A stretch of DNA of 64,000 bases. Source: Brevibacterium luteolum (lineage in GTDB: Bacteria; Actinomycetota; Actinomycetes; Actinomycetales; Brevibacteriaceae). The position numbers were made by a program, and so were the translations under genes. Below, in pieces: positions 18,007 through 26,129 of the stretch (position 1 is its first letter; each line of letters opens with the position of its first letter). The notes beneath the pieces were generated by a model that saw only the letters and a list, made by a program, of their open reading frames with translations, made no database searches and was not told where the DNA came from. The stretch covers positions 310,001-374,000 of the forward strand of contig NZ_JABEMC010000003.1 of assembly GCF_013004595.1 (NCBI RefSeq), in the 5' to 3' direction.

Positions 18007-18843
18007 ATGGACTTTCTGCCTCCCTCCGATCGCTGGCTGCGGATCATCGCCGTCGAAGGTATGGATGACGCAGGTCAGAGCGCCGTTGACGCCGCGCACC
18101 ACCTCGTCGAGGCGTGGGATCTGCGCCCGGCTGAGGACCTGCTGACCGATGGCTACTACGACTACACGCTGGTGCGCCCGCGGCTGCGCCGCTCCGGTAT
18201 GAGCGCTGAAGTCGAATGGCCGTGCATCGAGACCTATACCGGGACGGTGCCGGGCACGCCGATCAACGTCATCGTCATGATCGGACCGGAACCGACCTTC
18301 TACTGGGCTGATGCCTTCGAGGTGCTGCTCGACGGCGCGCGTTCCGGCGACCGGGTGGTGCTCATCAGCGGTGCCGCCGCGGCGGTCTCCCACCGCCGGC
18401 CGCTGCCGGTGGCGGTCACGAGCGAGCAGTCCGACATCGTCTCCGCCTACGACGGCGTCGAATCGGCCTACGGTGAAGGAACCGCTGGCCTGCTGGAGAT
18501 CTTCGCCGTCATGCTCGCCGAGCAGCGCATCCCGGCGGTCACCCTGACGGTGTCCGTGCCCGGATATGTCGCCGGCACCACCTCGCCGAAGGCGATCCTG
18601 TCGCTGCTCGGTGCTTTTGAGGACCTGACCGGGTTCGTCGTCCCCCAGCACGATCTCGTCGAGGATGCCCGCGCCTGGGAGTTCGGTGTCGAGGAGTTCG
18701 TCGAGGCCAACCCCGACCTGCAGGATCACGTCGAGCACCTCGAATCGGTCGCTGAGACCTCCGAGCTGCCCGAAGCCAAGGGCGAGGCGATCGCCCGCGA
18801 GTTCGAGCGCTACCTGCAGCACCGGCGCCGCGACGGAAGCTGA
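18007..18843 (+). CDS. PAC2 family protein
   Basis: Protein of 278 residues with a PAC2 (proteasome assembly chaperone) fold. Features are NVIVMIGPEPTFYW, a VVLISGAAAAVSHRRP strand-loop, and VTLTVSVPGYVAGTTSPKA followed by a C-terminal helical tail (VEHLESVAETSELPEAKGE). Actinobacterial members form trimers in the structures I know of; their function is not established. The ATG at 18007 has TAGTCT (17995-18000) ending six bases before it. Its presence in a proteasome-bearing window is notable, but such genes also occur in actinobacteria without proteasomes, so the link is weak. Confidence 0.85.
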   Translation: MDFLPPSDRWLRIIAVEGMDDAGQSAVDAAHHLVEAWDLRPAEDLLTDGYYDYTLVRPRLRRSGMSAEVEWPCIETYTGTVPGTPINVIVMIGPEPTFYWADAFEVLLDGARSGDRVVLISGAAAAVSHRRPLPVAVTSEQSDIVSAYDGVESAYGEGTAGLLEIFAVMLAEQRIPAVTLTVSVPGYVAGTTSPKAILSLLGAFEDLTGFVVPQHDLVEDARAWEFGVEEFVEANPDLQDHVEHLESVAETSELPEAKGEAIAREFERYLQHRRRDGS

Positions 18844-18849
18844 GACGGC

Positions 18850-18881
18850 ACCGGCCCGGCACCATCAGGTGCAGGGCCGGT
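18850..18881. terminator. Bidirectional hairpin terminator
   Basis: ACCGGCCC pairs with GGGCCGGT, and an inner GCACC pairs with GGTGC across an ATCA loop. It lies between the convergent PAC2 and mshC genes. Confidence 0.65.
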
Positions 18882-18904
18882 CGTCAGTTCCGAGGCAGAA
18901 GCCC

Positions 18905-20137
18905 TCAGAGCTTGATGCCAAGGAGCGCGTCGATGGCCTCGACGATCTCCTCGGTGTCGGCCCGTGAGCCCTCGCTGCTCGTCGTGGCAGCCCACCGGTC
19001 GAGGGTCGACAGGGCTGAGGGCGTGTCGAGGTCGTCGCTGAGGTCGTGGCGCACATCGTCGATGACGTCAGCGGCGCTGACCGTCGAGCCGAGTTCGGCG
19101 GCCTTGCGCCACGTGGCCAGGCGCTGCTGGGCCTGCTCGAGCACCTCGTCGGAGTAGCTCCAGTCGCAGCGGTAGTGGTGGGCCAGCAGGGTCAGCCGCA
19201 CGGCCATCGGGTCGACACCGGATTCGCGCAGCTTGGAGACGAAGACGAGGTTGCCGCGGGACTTGCTCATCTTCTCGCCCTCGTAGCCGACCATGCCGGT
19301 GTGCATGAACACCTGCGCGAACGGCTCACCGGTCAGCGCGGTCGCATGGGCTGCGCACATCTCGTGGTGCGGGAAGATGAGGTCTGAGCCGCCGCCCTGG
19401 ATGGTGAGCGGGAAGCCGAGGTACTCATTGGCGATGGCCGCGCATTCGATGTGCCAGCCGGGTCGGCCGGGACCGAGCTCGCCGCCGTCCCAGGACGGTT
19501 CGCCTTCGCGTTCGGCGCGCCACAGCAGCGCATCGAGCGGGTCCTCCTTGCCGGGTGTGTCCGGGTCTCCTCCGCGTTCGCCGAACAGCCGCATCATCGT
19601 CTCGCGGTCGTAGTGCGATTCCGAGCCAAAGGCCGGTTTGATCGCGGCGTTGACACGGTAGTACACGTCGCCGTTGTCGAGCCGGTAGGCGTAGCCGTTG
19701 TGCAGCAGCTCGGTCACGGCTGAGACGACGAGGTCGATGCTCTCGACGGCGCCGATGTAGTGGTCGGGGGCGATGACGCGCAGCGCTTCCATGTCGCCGC
19801 GGAACCGCTCGATCTCACCGTCGGCCAGATCCCGCCAGTCGACGCCGGTGGCGTCGGCCCGCTCGAGCAGCGGGTCGTCGATGTCGGTGATGTTCTGGAC
19901 GTAGGACACCTCCACACCGGCATCGCGCCACACTCGCTGCAGCACGTCGAAGGCCACATAGGTGGCGGCGTGACCGAGGTGTGTCGAGTCGTAGGGGGTG
20001 ATCCCGCAGACGTAGAGTCGCGCGACCTTCTCCTTGCCTGGCGCCTGTACGGGTCCCTGCTCTGCAGTGCAGTAGACGTCGGGGCCGCGGCCGGAGCTGG
20101 AGAGCCTGGGAACATCAGGAGATTGCCATGGTTTCAC
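18905..20137 (-). CDS. mshC: Cysteine:GlcN-Ins ligase MshC (mycothiol biosynthesis)
   Basis: ATP-dependent ligase that joins cysteine to GlcN-inositol, the third enzyme-catalysed assembly step of mycothiol. It is a class I cysteinyl-tRNA-synthetase relative: [17 protein letters not shown] holds a zinc-binding Cys (about residue 44) and the HLGH signature, and [11 protein letters not shown] is the KMSKS loop. The start is set to GTG at 20137, giving 410 residues beginning [12 protein letters not shown] as in the family; TATGCT (complement of 20144-20149) ends six bases upstream. True CysS enzymes are longer, with an anticodon-binding C-terminus, so MshC is the better call. Confidence 0.94.
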   Translation of the reverse strand: MKPWQSPDVPRLSSSGRGPDVYCTAEQGPVQAPGKEKVARLYVCGITPYDSTHLGHAATYVAFDVLQRVWRDAGVEVSYVQNITDIDDPLLERADATGVDWRDLADGEIERFRGDMEALRVIAPDHYIGAVESIDLVVSAVTELLHNGYAYRLDNGDVYYRVNAAIKPAFGSESHYDRETMMRLFGERGGDPDTPGKEDPLDALLWRAEREGEPSWDGGELGPGRPGWHIECAAIANEYLGFPLTIQGGGSDLIFPHHEMCAAHATALTGEPFAQVFMHTGMVGYEGEKMSKSRGNLVFVSKLRESGVDPMAVRLTLLAHHYRCDWSYSDEVLEQAQQRLATWRKAAELGSTVSAADVIDDVRHDLSDDLDTPSALSTLDRWAATTSSEGSRADTEEIVEAIDALLGIKL

Positions 20138-20223
20138 GCTCCCAGCATACGAGTGAGTAATCAGCGACCTCAACACGGCCGAAATCCCGGCCCGCGGGAA
20201 CGGGAGGCGTCAGCGTGCCCAGG

Positions 20224-21129
20224 TCACAGCGGAGGCCACGGAATCGGCGTCCGGGTCGCCGGTGGCAGCGGGAACGCCCCGAGATCAACCAGGCCGGCAG
20301 CACGTGCAGCGGTGGCGTCTGCCTCGGCATCGGTGAGCCAGTTCCCGAGGCGGTGGTGGAGTTCGGTGCTCTCAGCAACCTCGGCCAGCAGCCGGGCTTC
20401 GGCTGGGGTGAACGGTTCGCCGCAGAAGCCCCACAGCACCGTGCGCAGCTTCGGTTCGGCGTGGAAGGTCAGGCCGTGGTCGATGCCGAACACACCGGGG
20501 GCGGTGCCGTCGAAGCGGTAGTGGCCGCTGAGGATGTGCGAGGCCTTGCGGTCGGCGTTGTTGACGATGAGGTCGAATAGCGCGATCTGCCGCAGCGCCG
20601 GTGCCAGGGCGTGGGCGACGATGAGGTCCTCTCCGTCTTCGGACATGGCCGCGAAGATCGCAGCCCAGCCCTCAGGCACCTCGTCGGGTTCGAAGATGTC
20701 GACGAGCGCATCACCGGGGCTGAGCGTCTCGACATAGGCCTGCACAGAGCCCGGCCCGGCCGGCATGTCGGTGCGCATGACCGTCGGCGGGGCGACCGGC
20801 AGGCCGATGGCCTGCCCGAGTTCGAAGCAGGCGACCTCCCGGCCGGCCAGGGACTGGTGCGGGAAGTCGTGCAGCGGCCGCTCCCCCGCGGCGGGCTTGT
20901 ACACTGCGCGCAGCACCGTGTCACCGGCTGATACGGTGATGAGCCGGGTGTCGTTCGACGCATGCGGGATGCGCCCGAGCTGGTGGACCTCGCCGGCGGC
21001 GAGCACCTCGACGATGCTGGCGGTGTCGTCGGCCTCGGACAGGTGCGTCGGAGTGTCGATGCGGACGGAGATCTCCGGCCAGTCGGGACTGGAGTCGCTG
21101 TGCCCGCTGCGGGTGGTCATATCCGGCAT
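20224..21129 (-). CDS. SCO1664 family protein, PI3/4-kinase-like fold
   Basis: Protein of 301 residues of a conserved actinobacterial family annotated after Streptomyces SCO1664. Kinase-like landmarks are visible: a candidate ATP-binding Lys78 in AVYKPAAGERP, Glu98, a catalytic-loop-like LFDLIVNNADRKASHIL (Asp186, Asn191, Asp193), and a metal-binding GIDHGLTF (Asp217). This pattern resembles HipA/PI4K-type kinases, but no substrate is known. Start at 21129 overlaps the DUF3090 stop by one base (TGATG), so the two are translationally coupled. The pair is usually found near mshC and a histidine-phosphatase, as here. Confidence 0.82.
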   Translation of the reverse strand: MPDMTTRSGHSDSSPDWPEISVRIDTPTHLSEADDTASIVEVLAAGEVHQLGRIPHASNDTRLITVSAGDTVLRAVYKPAAGERPLHDFPHQSLAGREVACFELGQAIGLPVAPPTVMRTDMPAGPGSVQAYVETLSPGDALVDIFEPDEVPEGWAAIFAAMSEDGEDLIVAHALAPALRQIALFDLIVNNADRKASHILSGHYRFDGTAPGVFGIDHGLTFHAEPKLRTVLWGFCGEPFTPAEARLLAEVAESTELHHRLGNWLTDAEADATAARAAGLVDLGAFPLPPATRTPIPWPPL

Positions 21130-21695
21130 CAGCGCGCGATTCCGTTGGCGCGCGGGCACATGTGGCCAGCCGGGTCGAGCGGCAGCGCGCAGAAGGGGCA
21201 GTCCGAGCGTCCGGCATTGACGACCTGATCGGCGCGGCGGGCGAACTCGCGGGCCTGGCCGGCGGTCAGCGTCACCTTGAGTGAGCGGCGCTCCTGGGAG
21301 TCGTCATCCGGGTCGCCGCTCGTGCCGGACTCGGCATCCTGCTGGGTGAGTTCGAAGCATTCGACGATGAGCAGCCCGGCCTGGGTGTCCCAGCCCAGGC
21401 TCATCGTGCCGACGATGAACTCGGAGTCGACCGGCATCGCCAGCCCGGCGTTGTCGATGAGCTCCTCGAGAGGGCCGACGGGGATCGGCACGGTGCTGGC
21501 CCCCCTGGCCCGGACCATGTCGAGCAGTTCGTCCATCCGCTCTCCGAGCATCTCGACCTGCTCCTTCTCCAGCGTCACCGAGGTGACAACCCCCTCGGAG
21601 GCAACCTGGAGGAAGAAGGTGCGCTCACCCGGCAGGCCGACGGTCCCGGCGATGAACCGGTCGGGTGACGGGTGTTCGAAGATCGGGACGGCCAT
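21129..21695 (-). CDS. DUF3090 family protein
   Basis: Conserved actinobacterial protein of 188 residues with no known function. It starts MAVPIFEHPSPDRFIAGTVG and ends in a possible zinc ribbon, CPFCALPLDPAGHMC, with four potential ligands (Cys, Cys, His, Cys). The ATG at 21695 has TAGGGT (complement of 21703-21708) ending seven bases upstream. It is followed directly by the kinase-like SCO1664 gene, and its family partner phosphomutase gene lies about 3 kb away. The zinc site suggests nucleic-acid or protein binding, which is inference only. Confidence 0.85.
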   Translation of the reverse strand: MAVPIFEHPSPDRFIAGTVGLPGERTFFLQVASEGVVTSVTLEKEQVEMLGERMDELLDMVRARGASTVPIPVGPLEELIDNAGLAMPVDSEFIVGTMSLGWDTQAGLLIVECFELTQQDAESGTSGDPDDDSQERRSLKVTLTAGQAREFARRADQVVNAGRSDCPFCALPLDPAGHMCPRANGIAR

Positions 21696-21779
21696 AGTCC
21701 TTACCCTATGACATTCGATTCCCCTCGTCATCGGCTCGAACTGGTGACGCGGCCAGCAGAAGGGGGGTACATTGGAGGC

Positions 21780-22121
21780 ATGAGCCTTGAACCCGATGTG
21801 GCCCTGGAAGAGTTCCTTTCGGCAATCCGCGAGCACTACGCTGCAGCGGCTCACCGTTCCTCCGATGAGGACCCGCGAGTCGAAGCCACGTACATGGCCT
21901 TGGCCGAGGCTTTCGACATCTACGAGGACGCCCTCTATCGCGCATTCGAGGAGGTCACGCCCTTTGAGCTCTTCGATGATCAAGAAGATGCCAAGGCCGA
22001 CCTCGGCGACGATGACGATGACGACGACTTCGATGATGATTTCGACGATGACTACGACGAAGACGATGATGATGACGACTTCGACGACGATTACGACGAT
22101 GAGGTCACCGTCAAGCAGTGA
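21780..22121 (+). CDS. Small protein with extremely acidic Asp-rich tail
   Basis: Protein of 113 residues, not recognised as a named family. The first 65 residues form a helical domain (LEEFLSAIREHYAAAAHR, then YMALAEAFDIYEDALYRAFEE). The last 45 are almost all Asp, punctuated by Phe or Tyr at near-regular steps (FDDD, FDDD, YDED). GGAGG six bases before the ATG at 21780 supports the start. The tail could be a DNA mimic, a divalent-metal binder or an interaction tag; none is shown. It is divergent from DUF3090 and converges on the aldo/keto reductase. Confidence 0.7.
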   Translation: MSLEPDVALEEFLSAIREHYAAAAHRSSDEDPRVEATYMALAEAFDIYEDALYRAFEEVTPFELFDDQEDAKADLGDDDDDDDFDDDFDDDYDEDDDDDDFDDDYDDEVTVKQ

Positions 22122-22180
22122 GCGCTAAGCGCTGCTGCCCCACCCTCACCTGAACAGCGCCTGTTGCCGTGCCCGAGGTG

Positions 22181-23086
22181 TCAGCTGGGTTCGGAGATCT
22201 GGTCGAGGACCTGGAGGATCTCCGGCTGCAGTTCGGAATCGCTGTTGAGCAGCTGCGTGAGCTGATCGGTCGTACGCGGGCTGATGAGGCTGCAGGCCGG
22301 CGCCTGTGAGCGCATCCAGGCCAGCGCGACATCGACCGGGGCGATCTCCAGGCTCGAAGCGGCCTTGCTCACGCCGGCCACGATCCGCTGCGCATCATCG
22401 CTCAGATACCCCTGCATATAGCCATCCCGGTGGACGGCTGCCCGCGAATCCGCCGGAACGGCCCTGGCGTACTGGCCTGAGAGCACGCCGCGGCCGAGCG
22501 CGGCACCGGCGACCATCCCGATGCCCAGATAGTCAGCGGCCGGGGCGACATCGGTCTCTGCCGAGCGCTCGAGCAGCGAATGCTCGTTGAACGCAGCGAC
22601 CACCGGGATGCCGGCGCCGGCGACAGCGGCCAGCTGCCAGCCGGAATGATAAGCGCAGGCGACATAGTCGATGTCCCCGGCGCTCAGCAGCGTCTCGAGT
22701 GCTGAGGCGGTCTCCTCCAGCGGCGTGGTCACGTCGAAGCCGTCGAGGACGAGGACCTCGATGTGGTCGCGGCGCATCCGCTGCATGAGCTGGCGGGTCT
22801 GTCTGAGCACCTGTTGCCGGGACAGGCTGAGGACCGGTTCATCACCGCGCTGGGCGACGCCGACACGGGCGCACACAGTGACTTCGGGGCTGACTGTCAG
22901 CTTCCCGAGCAGATCGGCCGCCGGCGAGGCGAACGACGGCAGCTCAAGAGTCGTGCCTCCGGCCTCACTGTAGGAATCGAGGAGCTGCTGAGCGGTCTCC
23001 GCCTCAACCCTGCTACCCCAGTCGAAGGTGCCGAGTCCGAGCTCGGAGAGCTCCAGACCTGATGTTCCGACGCGGTGAACGTGCAT
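22181..23086 (-). CDS. Aldo/keto reductase family protein
   Basis: NADPH-dependent oxidoreductase-like TIM barrel of 301 residues. It starts MHVHRVGTSGLELSELGLGTFDWGS, the usual opening of the family; the middle has LVLDGFDVTTPLEETASALETL, and the C-terminal part has ALAWMRSQAPACSLI followed by a TTDQL segment. The standard catalytic Asp-Tyr-Lys-His set is not clearly present: the expected YG.S..ALG region reads YSEAGGTTLELPSF, so it may be catalytically diverged. TAACCT (complement of 23095-23100) ends eight bases before the ATG. It is divergent from uppP with 174 bases between; that gap shows promoter-like sequence only. Confidence 0.82.
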   Translation of the reverse strand: MHVHRVGTSGLELSELGLGTFDWGSRVEAETAQQLLDSYSEAGGTTLELPSFASPAADLLGKLTVSPEVTVCARVGVAQRGDEPVLSLSRQQVLRQTRQLMQRMRRDHIEVLVLDGFDVTTPLEETASALETLLSAGDIDYVACAYHSGWQLAAVAGAGIPVVAAFNEHSLLERSAETDVAPAADYLGIGMVAGAALGRGVLSGQYARAVPADSRAAVHRDGYMQGYLSDDAQRIVAGVSKAASSLEIAPVDVALAWMRSQAPACSLISPRTTDQLTQLLNSDSELQPEILQVLDQISEPS

Positions 23087-23260
23087 AGTCCTTGAGGTTA
23101 CCTGATCAGTGGGTCTACCCTGATGTGGGTCTGCCCGCCGGTGCGTCGTCGCCGCCATGTGACGAATCCCCCGAGCTGACCCCAACCCCGCCGCCAGATC
23201 CCCGGCGCCGGAGTCTGCCCACACCGCCGCTGGCGGGTGCCTACAGCTAGGAGTAAGTGC

Positions 23261-24088
23261 ATGGATTGGCTCATCGCCGCGATCCTCGGAGTCGTGCAGG
23301 GACTCACGGAGTTCCTGCCGATCTCCTCATCAGCACATCTGCGGATCGTCGGCGAGTTCCTGCTGCCGGGTGAGGACCCGGGAGCGTTCTTCACCGCCAT
23401 CGTGCAGATCGGCACTGAGACCGCGGTGCTCGTGTACTTCTGGAAGGACATCACCAGCATCATCGCCGCATGGTGCAAAGCGCTTGTGGGACGCGGTCCC
23501 AAGGACGACCCGAAGGTCCGGCTCGGCTGGCTCATCATCCTCGGCTCGATCCCGATCGCTGTGCTCGGCTTGCTGTTCGAAAGCCAGATCGAGACTGTGC
23601 TGCGCAGCCTGTGGATCACCGCGACGATGCTCATCGTCTTCGGCATCATCCTCGGCGTGGCCGACAAGTACGGTTCGCGCACCTATGAGCTCAAGGACAT
23701 GACCTGGGGTCAGGGCATCCTCTACGGCCTCGCGCAGGCGATGGCCCTCATCCCCGGTGTCTCGCGCTCCGGCGGCACGATCATCGCCGGCCGCCTCATG
23801 GGCTTCAAGCGCGAAGCCGCTGCCCGCTACTCGTTCCTGCTCGCCGTCCCGGCCGTCATGGCCTCGGGCTTCTACGGCCTGTTCAAGAGCATCGGCGAGC
23901 CGATGGTGCTCGGCTGGGGCCCGACCGCGCTGGCGACACTCGTGAGCTTCGTCGTCGGCTACGTCGTCATCGTCGGGTTCCTCAAGTTCATCTCCACCCG
24001 CTCGTTCGCCGTCTTCGTGTGGTACCGCGTCATCATCGGCCTGGTCATCTACGCACTGCTGGGTGCCGGAGTCATCTCCGCGATCTGA
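23261..24088 (+). CDS. uppP: Undecaprenyl-diphosphatase UppP (BacA)
   Basis: Membrane enzyme that dephosphorylates undecaprenyl pyrophosphate and recycles the lipid carrier for peptidoglycan and wall polymers; it gives bacitracin tolerance. The 275-residue product has the two signature motifs: GVVQGLTEFLPISSSAHL near the N-terminus (with the catalytic Glu and Ser/His) and MALIPGVSRSGGTI in the middle. Seven to eight hydrophobic segments follow. An AGGAG ribosome-binding site lies nine bases before the ATG. It is convergent with the phosphomutase gene. Confidence 0.96.
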   Translation: MDWLIAAILGVVQGLTEFLPISSSAHLRIVGEFLLPGEDPGAFFTAIVQIGTETAVLVYFWKDITSIIAAWCKALVGRGPKDDPKVRLGWLIILGSIPIAVLGLLFESQIETVLRSLWITATMLIVFGIILGVADKYGSRTYELKDMTWGQGILYGLAQAMALIPGVSRSGGTIIAGRLMGFKREAAARYSFLLAVPAVMASGFYGLFKSIGEPMVLGWGPTALATLVSFVVGYVVIVGFLKFISTRSFAVFVWYRVIIGLVIYALLGAGVISAI

Positions 24089-24090
24089 CC

Positions 24091-24134
24091 GGCCCGCCGC
24101 TCCCCTGGCCCGCCGCTCCCCTGACCGGGAGCGG
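24091..24134. terminator. Tandem 16-bp duplication plus hairpin terminator
   Basis: GGCCCGCCGCTCCCCT occurs twice in perfect tandem (24091-24106, 24107-24122). CCGCTCCC of the second copy pairs with GGGAGCGG at 24127-24134, giving a hairpin between the convergent uppP and phosphomutase genes. The first copy supplies a second, alternative 5' arm. Confidence 0.5.
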
Positions 24135-24815
24135 TCATCGGCCGCCGCCGAGGTCGGGGGCGGCTTGGCGTCCGCCGGCGGTGACCGACATGGCGGTCAC
24201 GACCGGATGCCCGGTGGCCGGGTAGGAGATGACGCTGAAGGATCCCGGGGCCACCGCGATGCGCTGGAAGCGGTCGAGCGGGCTGCCGAGGGCATCGGCG
24301 AGGATCGCTTTGATGATGTCACCGTGGCTGACGATGATCCCGACGCTGTCCTCCTGGGTCTTCTCATCCTCGCCACTGGCCACGGTGCGCTGCCGCAGCT
24401 CGGCGACCAGCGCCTCGGCTGCGGCGATCCCCCGAGAGGCCGCCGCCTGCAGCGACTCCCCGCCGGGGAAGACCATCGTCGAGGGGCTTTCGGCCACCCG
24501 CGCCCACTCAGGGTGCTCCTTGAGCGAGGTGAGCGGCTGGCCGCTCCACTGCCCGTAGTCGACTTCGGCCAGGCCCGGGTCCTCGCGTGTCTGGCCGACG
24601 GTGATGATGCCGAGCAGCTCTTCGGTCGTCTGCACACACCGCATGAGCGGTGAGTGCCGCAGCGCGGTGATCGTGGCGAACGGCAGGATGCCGGCCAGAC
24701 TGCGGATCTGGGCACGGCCGGCCTCGGTGAGCGCGACCCCGGGTGTGCGGCCGGCCAGCAGGCCGGCGGCGTTGGCATCGCTCTCCCCATGCCGGATGAG
24801 AACCAGATGGACCAT
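24135..24815 (-). CDS. MSMEG_4193-type histidine phosphatase/phosphomutase
   Basis: Histidine-phosphatase (phosphoglycerate-mutase-like) enzyme of 226 residues. The N-terminal LVLIRHGESDANAAG holds the catalytic RHG; LRHSPLMRCVQTTEEL and a later IIVSHGDII supply the second Arg and His. The family is named after M. smegmatis MSMEG_4193 and regularly sits with DUF3090, SCO1664 and mshC; here uppP and two other genes lie between them. TATCCT (complement of 24823-24828) ends seven bases before the ATG. The substrate is unknown; dephosphorylation rather than mutase activity is the more likely chemistry for the family. Confidence 0.88.
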   Translation of the reverse strand: MVHLVLIRHGESDANAAGLLAGRTPGVALTEAGRAQIRSLAGILPFATITALRHSPLMRCVQTTEELLGIITVGQTREDPGLAEVDYGQWSGQPLTSLKEHPEWARVAESPSTMVFPGGESLQAAASRGIAAAEALVAELRQRTVASGEDEKTQEDSVGIIVSHGDIIKAILADALGSPLDRFQRIAVAPGSFSVISYPATGHPVVTAMSVTAGGRQAAPDLGGGR

Positions 24816-24917
24816 ACGCCTCAGGATAGTGCACGCCGGCCACGCCGTGTCCGCCTTGCGAGCCGCCCGGGAATCGGGCTGGCCTGGTGATAATCTCATC
24901 GGAGCGAAGGAGGGAAT

Positions 24918-25121
24918 GTGAAGCGACGTCGTACACCTGTGGAGTACGAGTTCCGGACCGTGAGCCTGCATCGGGAGATGACCCGATCCGAAGCCGCCCG
25001 CCTGCTGACCGAGGAAGCCGAATACGGCCGCTGGGAGCTGGCGCGCACCCGGATCGGGATGGGCGGGTCGAAGACCGTGTGGCTGCGTCGCCGCATCATC
25101 CGCATCAAGCACTCCGCATGA
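24918..25121 (+). CDS. DUF5703 family protein
   Basis: Small basic protein of 67 residues. EYEFRTVSLHREMTRSEA, LLTEEAEYGRWELART and a final KTVWLRRRIIR match the DUF5703 family, which is found next to MSMEG_4193-type phosphatases and M20 peptidases in actinobacteria. The GTG start at 24918 follows GGAGGGAAT; an ATG two bases upstream is immediately stopped in its own frame. The stop overlaps the transporter start (ATGA). Function unknown. Confidence 0.82.
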   Translation: MKRRRTPVEYEFRTVSLHREMTRSEAARLLTEEAEYGRWELARTRIGMGGSKTVWLRRRIIRIKHSA

Positions 25122-26089
25122 CGGCCACCGCTTCCCGCGGGCCGGCGCTGCTGTCAGCCGTGGCGATGATCGCCGCCGGCATCGCGATGTCCATCCAGGG
25201 CACCACCAACGGCCACCTCGCCGCCGCCCTCGGCCACGGCCTGTATTCCGCGTTCATCTCCTTCACCGGCGGCTTCGTCGTCCTGTGCCTCGCCATTCCG
25301 TTCGCCCCCGCCGCCCGACGTGGACTCGGACGCGCCTGGCAGCTCGTGCGCCGCCGCGAGTTCCCGTGGTGGATGCTCACCGGCGGCATCGGCGGCGCCT
25401 CTGTCGTCATCGCCCAGTCGCTGACGGTCCCGCTGTTCGGCGTGGCGACATTCATCATGTCGTTCGTGTGCGGTCAGCTGCTCGGCGGGATCATCGTCGA
25501 CAACACCCACCTGAGCCCAGGCGGACGCAGGGCACCGAGCGTCCCCCGCGTCGCCGGCGTCATCATCGTCCTCCTCGGCGTCGTCGTGTCCTCCTCCGGG
25601 GCACTATCGCACGGCGTTCCCCTGTGGGCGCCGCTGCTGCCGCTGACCTCCGGTGCGCTCACGGCATTCCAGCAGGCCTTCAACGGCAACCTCAACACCG
25701 CCTCCCGCTCGGCATTCGCAGCGACGTTCACGAACTTCCTCGTCGGTTCGCTGTTCCTCTTCGCCGCAGCGATCCTCGTGCGCCTGTCCGGCGTGCCGAT
25801 CAGCGGGTTCCCGCAGCTGCCGGGTCAGTGGTGGATGCTCATCGGCGGTGTGCTCGGCGTCATGTACATCGGCTTCTCCACCGTGGCCGTCGGCCGGCTG
25901 GGGGTGCTGCTCATCAGCCTGCTGGCGCTGTTCGGCAATCTACTCGGCTCACTCGTCATCGACCTGCTCTTCCCCGTCGGGGCTGCGCCGATCGGCCCGC
26001 AGACGTTCATCGCGATCGGGCTTGTGCTCCTCGGCGTCGTCGTCGCCTCGATCCAGCGCCGTCAGCGCTGGCTGGAGGACGACGACTGA
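25118..26089 (+). CDS. DMT family transporter (YdcZ/DUF606 type)
   Basis: Membrane protein of 323 residues with ten hydrophobic segments arranged as two related halves, each with the YdcZ-type pattern (MSIQGTTNGHLAAALGH in the first; LTAFQQAFNGNLN in the second). Substrate unknown; exporters of small metabolites are common in the superfamily. It starts inside the DUF5703 stop with a four-base ATGA overlap, so both are made from one message. A long upstream in-frame extension is excluded because it would run across DUF5703. Confidence 0.88.
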   Translation: MTATASRGPALLSAVAMIAAGIAMSIQGTTNGHLAAALGHGLYSAFISFTGGFVVLCLAIPFAPAARRGLGRAWQLVRRREFPWWMLTGGIGGASVVIAQSLTVPLFGVATFIMSFVCGQLLGGIIVDNTHLSPGGRRAPSVPRVAGVIIVLLGVVVSSSGALSHGVPLWAPLLPLTSGALTAFQQAFNGNLNTASRSAFAATFTNFLVGSLFLFAAAILVRLSGVPISGFPQLPGQWWMLIGGVLGVMYIGFSTVAVGRLGVLLISLLALFGNLLGSLVIDLLFPVGAAPIGPQTFIAIGLVLLGVVVASIQRRQRWLEDDD

Positions 26090-26129
26090 CACCGCGACAG
26101 CTGCCGCAGTGAGAACAGGTGCGGATGGC

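Noticed and set aside
18007-18843. PAC2 protein as a dedicated chaperone of this proteasome
   Set aside because: The family occurs in actinobacteria lacking proteasomes, and the gene is not in the proteasome operon.
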